DNA of 21,560 nt from contig JBMOHS010000054.1 of assembly GCA_049317725.1 (NCBI GenBank), positions 1-21,560 on the forward strand, written 5' to 3'. This DNA is from CAIOZW01 sp049317725. GTDB lineage: Bacteria; Acidobacteriota; Blastocatellia; RBC074. The translations under genes and the position numbers were made by a program. This document shows positions 14,775 through 21,560 of this stretch, piece after piece. The notes beneath the pieces are model-generated. The model saw only the letters and a list, made by a program, of their open reading frames with translations, was not told where the DNA came from and did no database searches. Within the stretch, counting starts at the first letter, position 1. Each line of letters starts with the position of its first letter.

Positions 14775-16153
14775 CCCGCCTCCTCTGCCGGGCGCAAGGC
14801 GTTGACAGCCTGCTTGAAGACGCGCCCACGATGCTCGTAATTCTCAAACATGTCGAAACTGGCACAGGCGGGGGCGAGCAGGACAACTCCCCCTGGCTTG
14901 GTCGTGACAAAGGCCATCTGGACGGCCTCCTCCAATGTTGCGCAGCGATGGAGCGGAGCTGTGCCCTCGAGAGCGGCGGCGATCTTCTCGGCAGCACTGC
15001 CGATGAGGATGACCTGATCGCAACGGTCCCGGACGAGGGGGGCGAGGGGGGCAAAGTCACTCCCCTTGTCCTTCCCGCCAAGGATGACGGTGATCTGTCC
15101 CGGAAAGGAGGTCAGGGACTGGATCGCCGCATCGACATTGGTCGCCTTTGAGTCATTGTAGAATCGGACCCCCTTGATCTCGGCGACAGGCTCCAAGCGA
15201 TGCTCGACCGCTTTGAAGCCGCGGATGGTCTGGCGCATCGACTCCAAGTCGACGCCACACGCCAGACCGACGGCCAACGCCGCCAGCACATTCTCAAGGT
15301 TGTGCAGCCCCGGAAGGGGGATCTCGTGACGCTCGAGCAGAACCGTCTCCCCACCTTGCGCGTCCCGATAGACCAGCGACTCCCCGCGCAGAAAGAGCCC
15401 CTCCGGCAACTCCCCCTTGACCCGGAAGAGTGTCACCCGGGCCGGAGTGCGCGCAGCAAAAGCGAGTACCCGCGGATCATCAGCGTTGAGTACAGCGGTG
15501 TCGGACGGCTCCTGGTGGCGGAGGATGTTGGCCTTCGCCTCCGCGTACGCCTCCATTGAGGGATAGCGGTCGAGGTGGTCCGGAGTGATGTTGAGCATCA
15601 CAGCGACGGAAACGTGCAGTCGGTCGACCGCTTCGAGCTGGAAACTGCTCAGCTCGGCGACGATCCAGTCCCCAGCCGCTTCGCGATCGACCAGTTCGAC
15701 GAGGGGTGTGCCAATATTTCCGCCGACGTGGACCGGCAGGCCGCCACCAGCGAGAATCTCCCCAATGAGGGTGGTGGTGGTCGTCTTTCCGTTGGTGCCC
15801 GTGATGCCGACAATCCGCCCTTGGAGATGGCGGGCGGCCAGCTCAACCTCCCCGATGATCTCGATCCCGGCCTCGCGGGCCTTGACCAGCGGCGGAATCG
15901 CCAGCGGAACTCCCGGACTGACGACGACCAGATCGGCCTGGGTGAAAAGATCGTCGGGGTGCCCTCCGGTAACGACCTCGATTCCCGCCTCGCGCAGGCG
16001 GGCGAGGGTCTGCGACTGCTGAGGGCTCATTCGCGCTTCCGGCTGGGCATCGTTGATCGTGACCCGGGCCCCGCGGGCCAGCAGGAAGTGGGCCGCCGCG
16101 ATTCCGCTGCGTGCCATTCCAACGACCACGACCATCTTTCCTGCCAGCTCCAT
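14771..16153 (-). CDS. murD: UDP-N-acetylmuramoyl-L-alanine--D-glutamate ligase
   Basis: MurD adds D-Glu to UDP-MurNAc-L-Ala with ATP. The 460-residue protein has the N-terminal fold MELAGKMVVVVGMARSGIAA, the ATP loop GITGTNGKTTTTT (116-128), the Mg-binding middle segment ELSSFQLEAV, TPDHLDRY, and the C-terminal FYNDSKATNVDA and ILGGKDKGSDFAPL, both typical of MurD. ATG 16153 is chosen because the known MurD N-terminus begins at this point and AGAGAGG lies about 9 nt upstream; an in-frame ATG at 16222 would add 23 charged residues with no family match. It starts 87 nt after mraY and overlaps ftsW by 4 nt. Confidence 0.96.
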   Translation of the reverse strand: MELAGKMVVVVGMARSGIAAAHFLLARGARVTINDAQPEARMSPQQSQTLARLREAGIEVVTGGHPDDLFTQADLVVVSPGVPLAIPPLVKAREAGIEIIGEVELAARHLQGRIVGITGTNGKTTTTTLIGEILAGGGLPVHVGGNIGTPLVELVDREAAGDWIVAELSSFQLEAVDRLHVSVAVMLNITPDHLDRYPSMEAYAEAKANILRHQEPSDTAVLNADDPRVLAFAARTPARVTLFRVKGELPEGLFLRGESLVYRDAQGGETVLLERHEIPLPGLHNLENVLAALAVGLACGVDLESMRQTIRGFKAVEHRLEPVAEIKGVRFYNDSKATNVDAAIQSLTSFPGQITVILGGKDKGSDFAPLAPLVRDRCDQVILIGSAAEKIAAALEGTAPLHRCATLEEAVQMAFVTTKPGGVVLLAPACASFDMFENYEHRGRVFKQAVNALRPAEEAG

Positions 16154-16240
16154 CTTTCTGCCTCTCTTCCCTTCCCTGCGTTCATCATCCACGGTTCTGC
16201 GCTTCTGCCGTTCTTCCCCCATTCCCCAGTCTGTTGGTCC

Positions 16241-17344
16241 TCAACGCAGCTTGAGCGTGGTCAGACTGAGCAGGGCAAAGAGGATCGCAACGATCAGAAA
16301 TCGAAAGACGATCTTTGGCTCTTTCCAGCCGAGCATCTCGAAGTGATGGTGGAGCGGAGACATCTTGAAGACCCTTCGCCCCGTCAAGCGGAACGAGGTT
16401 ACCTGGATCATCACCGAGAGGGCCTCGATGACGAAGACGCCTCCGAGGATCGGCAGGACGAGCTCTTGCTTGATCAGGACGCTGATGGTGCCGAGGGCCC
16501 CACCAATTCCCAGGCTGCCCACATCCCCCATGAAGACCTCTGCCTGGGGCGCGTTGAACCAGAGAAACCCGAGGCTGGCCCCAACCAAGGCACCGCCGAG
16601 GATCGTCACCTCCCAAACGCCCGGGATGTGAATCAGGTCGAGATAGTCGGCGAAGCGGGCATGTCCCGTCACATAGGTCAACGCCGTCAAGGCTGAAGCG
16701 GCGATGATCGTCACGCTGATCGCCAAGCCGTCCAGTCCGTCGGTCAAGTTGACGGCGTTCGACGAACCGGTGATGACCAGGACGATGAAGGCGAGATAGA
16801 CCAGCACCGGCAGATTCGGCTGCACGTACTTGAAGAACGGGACGTTGAGTGCGGTCGTGTAGTCCGTGTAACTGAAAAGGAGCCCCCCGACCAGCAGGCA
16901 GACAGCGAGTTGGGCGAGAAGTTTCTGGCGACCGCTCAACCCGAGACTGTGCCGTCGCACGATCTTCAGATAGTCGTCAGCAAACCCGATGATCGCGCAG
17001 CCGAGCATCCCCACCAGGGCCACCCAGACCGCCCAGTTGCGCAGATTGGCCCAGAGGAGTGTCGAAGAGAGGACCGAGCCGATGATGAGGACCCCTCCCA
17101 TCGTCGGGGTCCCCTGCTTGGCACGGTGAGTTGCCGGTCCCTCCTCGCGGATCTCTTGCCCAAACTTGAACTCGCGCAACTTGCGGATGACCAACGGTCC
17201 AACGGCGAGGCTCAGCACCAGCGCCGTAATCGCCGCGTAGGCCGTCCGGAAGGTGACGTACTGAAAGACGTTGAAGATTTTCAGCCACGGGTACTGCGCG
17301 GCGTAGTTCCGGTACAGAAGTTCGTAGCAGAGATAGTAGAGCAT
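16241..17344 (-). CDS. mraY: Phospho-N-acetylmuramoyl-pentapeptide-transferase
   Basis: MraY transfers phospho-MurNAc-pentapeptide to undecaprenyl phosphate, making lipid I at the inner membrane. The 367-residue protein has about ten membrane segments and the family motifs: KQGTPTMGG (76-84), FADDYLK (121-127) with the paired catalytic aspartates, NAVNLTDGLDGLA (196-208), and near the C-terminus SPLHHHFEMLGWKE. Length matches the usual 320-370. ATG 17344 comes 96 nt after the murF stop, with only a weak ribosome site (GAGAG, rather far), and MLYYLCYELL agrees with a first membrane helix. No odd residues are seen. Confidence 0.97.
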   Translation of the reverse strand: MLYYLCYELLYRNYAAQYPWLKIFNVFQYVTFRTAYAAITALVLSLAVGPLVIRKLREFKFGQEIREEGPATHRAKQGTPTMGGVLIIGSVLSSTLLWANLRNWAVWVALVGMLGCAIIGFADDYLKIVRRHSLGLSGRQKLLAQLAVCLLVGGLLFSYTDYTTALNVPFFKYVQPNLPVLVYLAFIVLVITGSSNAVNLTDGLDGLAISVTIIAASALTALTYVTGHARFADYLDLIHIPGVWEVTILGGALVGASLGFLWFNAPQAEVFMGDVGSLGIGGALGTISVLIKQELVLPILGGVFVIEALSVMIQVTSFRLTGRRVFKMSPLHHHFEMLGWKEPKIVFRFLIVAILFALLSLTTLKLR

Positions 17345-17440
17345 CCCGGTTCACTCTCGGTCGTTGAGAAAGGGGGGCTGGTGCCCTGTTGGCCATCGAG
17401 TCGTGCCTCGCTCAATGGGCTGTCTGTCGATCCTGTCAGG

Positions 17441-18961
17441 TCAAACCGGCTCGGTGGGAGGGGCAAGTGCCGTCGCCAGCCGTCGCACGAGAGACTCCAA
17501 GCGAACCCCACGCGAACCTTTGACGAGGATCAGGTCGCCCGGTTGGATTTGACCGAGCAGCCACTCGGCCGCGTCGGTAGCGTTCTCAAAGAAGCGGGTA
17601 CGGTCTCGGGCCATCCCCCCCTCGTCAATTGCCCCCTCGACCAGATCGATCGCCAAACCGCGAACTCCGATGAGGAGATCGACGCCGGCCTCGGCGATCT
17701 CACGGCCGCAGGATCGATGCAGACGAGGCCCCTCCGGGCCAAGTTCGAGCATCTCCCCTGCGACGAGGATGCGGCGTACCGGCTCAGTCGATTGTCGCTC
17801 CGTGATCGCGCGAACCGCCTCGAGCAGGGCCGGGGGGTTGGCGTTATAGGAGTCATCGACGACGGTCACTTGTCCGGACTCTCCCTTGGCGACGAAGGGG
17901 AAACTGAGCACCTCCCCACGATTGGCCGCCGGGAGAGCTGACGAGAGCCGATCGGCAATCTGCTCGGTCGACATTCCCAGGGCGACCGCGACCGTCGCCG
18001 CCGCCAGCGCGTTGCTGACATTATGACGGCCGAGCAGGGGAAATTGGACCGGCGACCTTCCCGTCGGCGTGACGAGCAGAAAACTCGTGCCACGGAGATC
18101 CGACTGCATGACCAGATCGGTCGCCCGCACCTCGGCGGTCTCCGCCTCGATCCCAAAGGTCATCACCCGCAGATCGGAGCGCAATCGGCCCATCGCCAGC
18201 GTCCGTGGGTCATCGGCGTTGAGGACAGCGATCCCTCCCGGGACGATTCCTTCAACCATCTCGGCCTTGGCCCGTGCAATCCGCTCGGTCGAGCCGAAGA
18301 ACTCAAGGTGCGCCGTCCCAACATTGGCGACGACCCCGATCTGAGGGCGCGCCAGATCGGTCAGCCGCGCAATCTCTCCATACCCGCTCATGCCCATTTC
18401 GAGTACCGCCAGGTCGAACTGTTCAGGTCGCTGACCGGCACAGATCATGCGCGAGACCGCCAAGGGCAGCCCATACCCCGTATTGAGGTTCCCCGGCGAT
18501 TTGAGGACCCGGCCGAGCCCCTCCAAGAGGTGGGCCGTCAACTCCTTGATGGTCGTCTTCCCGGCGCTCCCGGTGATCCCGACGACCGGTCTCCCCCACG
18601 CCGCCAGAACGCGACTCGCGAGCTGCTGCAAGGCGCAGACGGTCTGCTCGACGAAGAGGAGCTGCCCGGGATCGATGCCAGCGTCTGCTCCATAGCCAGC
18701 AGCGGTGCCCTCGGGCGGTGCAAAGGGGAGAAAGGGCAAAGGCAGCCGGTGGTGCATGACCAGCGCCGCGACCGCTCCCCGCTGCAAGGCCTCTCCGACA
18801 AACTGGTGCCCATCGACGCGCTCTCCCGGAATCGCCAGAAAGAGGTCGCCGGGCTCGACCGCCCGGGAGTCGATCCGGAAAGCGCGTGGCTCCGTGGCGG
18901 CGAGTGGCGGTGCCATCATGTGGCTCGCGGCACAGAGCCGCGCCATCTCCGCGAGTGTCAT
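17441..18961 (-). CDS. murF: UDP-N-acetylmuramoyl-tripeptide--D-alanyl-D-alanine ligase
   Basis: MurF adds the D-Ala-D-Ala dipeptide and completes the UDP-MurNAc-pentapeptide. The 506-residue protein shows the N-terminal DSRAVEPGDLFLAIPGERVDGHQFV segment, ATP loop GITGSAGKTTIKEL (128-141, with the Ser-Ala-Gly form usual in MurF), NLNTGYGLPLAV, the central EMGMSGYGEIARL motif, and C-terminal DDSYNANPPALLEA. It is a little longer than the usual 450-460 because of a Pro-rich stretch around residues 73-100. ATG 18961 has a strong AAGGAGGGGGAG upstream. It starts 90 nt after the murE stop. The product needs D-Ala-D-Ala from a Ddl ligase, which must be encoded elsewhere. Confidence 0.96.
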   Translation of the reverse strand: MTLAEMARLCAASHMMAPPLAATEPRAFRIDSRAVEPGDLFLAIPGERVDGHQFVGEALQRGAVAALVMHHRLPLPFLPFAPPEGTAAGYGADAGIDPGQLLFVEQTVCALQQLASRVLAAWGRPVVGITGSAGKTTIKELTAHLLEGLGRVLKSPGNLNTGYGLPLAVSRMICAGQRPEQFDLAVLEMGMSGYGEIARLTDLARPQIGVVANVGTAHLEFFGSTERIARAKAEMVEGIVPGGIAVLNADDPRTLAMGRLRSDLRVMTFGIEAETAEVRATDLVMQSDLRGTSFLLVTPTGRSPVQFPLLGRHNVSNALAAATVAVALGMSTEQIADRLSSALPAANRGEVLSFPFVAKGESGQVTVVDDSYNANPPALLEAVRAITERQSTEPVRRILVAGEMLELGPEGPRLHRSCGREIAEAGVDLLIGVRGLAIDLVEGAIDEGGMARDRTRFFENATDAAEWLLGQIQPGDLILVKGSRGVRLESLVRRLATALAPPTEPV

Positions 18962-19051
18962 GCTCTCCCCCTCCTTCTAGCGACTTGCCCTGGTTGCTCT
19001 CGTCGGATCAGTGTCTGACCGAGGATCTCCCGTCGTTCATCCCACTCACTC

Positions 19052-20662
19052 TCAGAGAGTGGGCTTTCCGCTCGCGCCTCCGGGAAACTGTCCACGATAG
19101 GTTCTTCGTTCGGCCAACGCCTCCGCAGCAACCTCTCGATCATCGAAGTGGATCGACCCGCTGGATAGAACCTGGTAGGTCTCGTGACCTTTGCCAGCGA
19201 TCAGTACCACATCTCCGGGGCGTGCCTCGGCAATCGCCGAAAAGATGGCGTCGCGTCGATCGACAATCAGGCGGTAGGTGGTGCCGACCCGATCCAGACC
19301 GACCCGGATATCGTTGAGAATGCGCAGCGGATCCTCGGAGCGTGGGTTGTCGGAAGTGACGAGGACCAGATCGCTCCACCGGGCCGCCTCCTCTCCCATG
19401 AGCGGGCGCTTGGTACGGTCGCGGTCGCCGCCACACCCAAAGACGGTAAGAACACGCCCAGCTGTACCGCAGGCTCCCTCTTCTTCCTTGGGCCGGGCAG
19501 CATGAATCGTCTGCAGCACGCGTGCCAGCGCATCCGGCGTATGGGCGTAATCGACAATGACGGTCACTTCATCGGCGGGAGTCGAGACGCGCTCAAACCG
19601 CCCATCGATCCCTGGGCAGGCGCGGATCCCTGCGGCGATCTCTGCGGGCGATATTCCCAAGGCGAGCGAGATCGCGACCGCACAGAGGAGGTTGCTGGCA
19701 TGCGGACGGCCGACCAGCGGAGAGTCGACGACGACCTCTCCCACCGGGGTCTCGGCGACGAAGTGAAGGCCGTTGAGCCCGAGCGCGACCGGCAGCTCAG
19801 CCCGGACGCGCGGCAACGGCGCGGCACCCTCCCCTCCATCCTCGCGGGAGACAATTCCATACGACCAACATTGGCTCTCTCCCGCCTCAAGGCTGGTGAG
19901 CAACCGGCGTCCGTAGGGGTCGTCAAGGTTGACAACGACGTGGCGCGGGAATCGCCCGATCCGCCCGTCGAAGAGACGGCACTTGGCATCGAAGTAGTCT
20001 TCCATCGTCCCGTGGAAGTCGAGGTGGTCCTGGGTCAGATTGGTAAAGGCCGCGACCTGGAAGTGGAGGTCATCGGCCCGATGCAGCGCCAAGGCGATCG
20101 ACGAGACCTCCATGACCGCATGCGTGACCCCAGTCTCGACTGCTCGCCGGAGAAAGTCCTCGATCTCCGGGGCTTCGGGAGTCGTGAAGGGGGCCGCTTC
20201 GACCTGCCCGTCGATGTGATATCCGATCGTTCCCATGACGGCAGCGCGCTTCCCGGCAGCGGCAAAGATTGAGGCGACGAGGTGGGCTGTCGTCGTCTTT
20301 CCGTTGGTCCCCGTCACTCCGACCAACGCCAGCCGGGTCGAAGGGGCACCGTGCACCAGCGCGGCGATCTGAGCCAGAGATCGTCGCGCATCGTTGACCC
20401 GCAACCAGACACCAGCATATCCGTCCGGGGGAGCCTCCTCCGAGACGATGGCAACTGCCCCGCGCTGCTCCGCTTCCGCGACAAAACGATTGCCATCGAC
20501 GAGGGCCCCGCGAATCGCCACAAAGAGGCCACCCGGAACGACCCGGCGCGAGTCATGCGTGACGATATCCCGAACCGCCGCGATCTGGTGGTGAGCGCGC
20601 TCCTCCCACGGGCCCGTTGCCACGGCGCCAAGCTGCTGGACGATCTCGGCGAGTTCCGTCAT
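19052..20662 (-). CDS. murE: UDP-N-acetylmuramoyl-tripeptide synthetase, meso-diaminopimelate type
   Basis: MurE adds the third stem residue. The 536-residue protein has VTHDSRRVVPGGLFVAIRG, the ATP loop VTGTNGKTTT (116-125), TTPEAPE (160-166), a likely carbamylated Lys227 in YFDAKCRLF, DYAHTPDAL (371-379) and DNPR at 438-441. DNPR is the motif of ligases adding meso-diaminopimelate, as opposed to lysine, so the cell wall is predicted to be of the DAP type. Two inserts (around 270-285 and 390-400) make it longer than the typical 490-500. ATG 20662 overlaps the ftsI stop as ATGA with GAGGAAGGA upstream; an extension to 20701 would lie inside ftsI. A CACTCT/AGAGTG hairpin (19047-19061) covers the stop codon; no T-run follows, so read-through into murF is expected. 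Confidence 0.96.
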   Translation of the reverse strand: MTELAEIVQQLGAVATGPWEERAHHQIAAVRDIVTHDSRRVVPGGLFVAIRGALVDGNRFVAEAEQRGAVAIVSEEAPPDGYAGVWLRVNDARRSLAQIAALVHGAPSTRLALVGVTGTNGKTTTAHLVASIFAAAGKRAAVMGTIGYHIDGQVEAAPFTTPEAPEIEDFLRRAVETGVTHAVMEVSSIALALHRADDLHFQVAAFTNLTQDHLDFHGTMEDYFDAKCRLFDGRIGRFPRHVVVNLDDPYGRRLLTSLEAGESQCWSYGIVSREDGGEGAAPLPRVRAELPVALGLNGLHFVAETPVGEVVVDSPLVGRPHASNLLCAVAISLALGISPAEIAAGIRACPGIDGRFERVSTPADEVTVIVDYAHTPDALARVLQTIHAARPKEEEGACGTAGRVLTVFGCGGDRDRTKRPLMGEEAARWSDLVLVTSDNPRSEDPLRILNDIRVGLDRVGTTYRLIVDRRDAIFSAIAEARPGDVVLIAGKGHETYQVLSSGSIHFDDREVAAEALAERRTYRGQFPGGASGKPTL

Positions 20663-21560
20663 CGTTCCTTCCTCACCTCTTCCCCGAGAATGATCTGGCA
20701 CAGATCTCCTGGCCAGACCGGAGCACCAGCCGACGGGGTCTGGCTGACCACCCGTGATCCCCGCCCTTGATGTTTAACATCCAAGTGCAGGTTGAGGCAC
20801 GCCTCGGTGGCGGGCCGCATCTTCAATCCACGCAGGTCTGGCATGGGGGTTGCTGCTCCCTTGGGACGGGCGCGAATGCTCGCTGGGAGCGGGCCAGACA
20901 AGCTGTTTTGGCTGTTCTGGGACGGCTTGGAGAGAGCCCGCCGGGAGTCGATTTCGGCCGGGAGAGTCGGGGGGACCGTCGCCCGGCCTTGGCTTTGCGG
21001 CAAGAGATCACTGGGCGGGGCCGCAGCTCGCGACTCGATCACCGACGGCAGCGCGCTGGTCTGGGTAGGTGGGGGAGCGCCAATCTCGTCACCATCCGTC
21101 ACCGGCCTGGCTGCCGGCTGTGTCGGCCCAAGCTGCGCCAGCCTGTCGATCACCTCGCGATAGCGCGGGTCATCAGGCTGGACCTCGTGATCTCCCAGCA
21201 CGACCTCGGCCAAGCGGGCGAAGAGGGGCGCCGCAACCACGCCTCCGTAATAGGCTCCAGCCGACGGCTCGTCGATCATCACTACCATCGCAAAGCGCGG
21301 TTCGGTCGCAGGGACGAAGCCGAGGAAAGACGGCATGTAGAGGCCGGCCTTGTATCCCCCCCTTTCACTCCATTTCTGAGTAGTTCCCGTCTTGCCGGCT
21401 ACGGTAAACCCCTCGAACTGGATCGCTTGGCGACCGGTTCCCTCGGTGATCACCCCCTCCATCAGGCGGGTCATCTGGGCGGCCGTCTCTGGCCGCAGCA
21501 CCTGTCGCTCTTCCCGTTCTGGCCGGTAGAAGACCTCTCTCCCGTCAGGCGACGTCACCC
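20659..21560 (-). CDS. ftsI: Septal peptidoglycan transpeptidase FtsI (PBP3), C-terminal part with PASTA domain
   Basis: Only the last 299 complete codons are in the window; the gene continues past its right edge. FtsI cross-links septal peptidoglycan as partner of FtsW. Seen are the end of the transpeptidase domain with the KTGT motif in FTVAGKTGTTQKW, the following FLGFVPATEPRFAMVVMIDEP strand pair and GAYYGGVVAAPLFARLAE. Then comes a Pro/Ser/Gln-rich linker of about 90 residues, and a PASTA domain (PMPDLRGLKMRPATEACLNL to VVSQTPSAGAPVWPG...). The catalytic SxxK and SxN motifs are off the window. A C-terminal PASTA on FtsI is common in Gram-positives and some other phyla but absent from enterobacterial PBP3. 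The 3' end overlaps murE by 4 nt (ATGA). Confidence 0.94.
   Translation of the reverse strand, partial: VTSPDGREVFYRPEREERQVLRPETAAQMTRLMEGVITEGTGRQAIQFEGFTVAGKTGTTQKWSERGGYKAGLYMPSFLGFVPATEPRFAMVVMIDEPSAGAYYGGVVAAPLFARLAEVVLGDHEVQPDDPRYREVIDRLAQLGPTQPAARPVTDGDEIGAPPPTQTSALPSVIESRAAAPPSDLLPQSQGRATVPPTLPAEIDSRRALSKPSQNSQNSLSGPLPASIRARPKGAATPMPDLRGLKMRPATEACLNLHLDVKHQGRGSRVVSQTPSAGAPVWPGDLCQIILGEEVRKER

Noticed and set aside
18958..19143. 61-codon minus-strand frame between murE and murF
   Set aside because: Most of it overlaps the murE 3' end in another phase, with a charged, motif-free product and no good ribosome site.

Overview
The window is a bacterial chromosome segment in which every gene I can support lies on the minus strand, so it reads from right to left. 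About two thirds of it (7134-21560) is the distal part of a division and cell-wall (dcw) cluster in the order ftsI (3' part), murE, murF, mraY, murD, ftsW, murG, murC, ftsQ, ftsA, ftsZ. No murB or ddl sits between murC and ftsQ, which overlap by 4 nt. MurE carries a DNPR motif (meso-diaminopimelate type) and FtsI ends in a PASTA domain. Together with an Hfq-like protein whose N-terminus (MNRKLIR...) and Sm core resemble, from memory, those of Acidobacteriota, this suggests a high-GC, diderm, probably acidobacterial host. The phylum is an inference, not a proof; the Wzm/Wzt pair fits a lipopolysaccharide-bearing envelope.

Layout, right to left. 21560-10998: peptidoglycan precursor synthesis (murE, murF, mraY, murD, murG, murC), the septal transpeptidase FtsI and the SEDS glycosyltransferase FtsW, with ATGA overlaps at ftsI/murE, murD/ftsW and murC/ftsQ that imply translational coupling. 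11001-7134: the divisome genes ftsQ, ftsA and ftsZ; FtsQ carries a 9-bp in-frame tandem repeat and a second low-complexity insert. 7133-6505: about 630 bp with no convincing gene. 6504-5022: a two-gene unit of hfq-like and pdxA overlapping by 8 nt. 4694-3603: a Gfo/Idh/MocA oxidoreductase. 3606-3197: a candidate promoter and structured leader in front of a small Cys-rich protein. 3118-2888: a CDGSH iron-sulfur protein. 2544-345: an ABC exporter of the Wzm/Wzt type for a surface polysaccharide. 163-1: the first 54 codons of an ISL3-family transposase cut by the window edge.

The left edge is compositionally different. The ATPase gene and everything to its left are visibly AT-richer than the permease gene it overlaps, and an insertion-sequence fragment lies next to it. 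This looks like a recombination boundary at the edge of a polysaccharide locus.

No unmistakable new system is present. The items most worth a second look are the composition break inside the wzm/wzt pair, the structured leader before the small protein at 3197-3406, the Ala-Thr-Pro repeat in FtsQ, the proline-rich Hfq coupled to pdxA, and the unexplained 629-bp gap after ftsZ.
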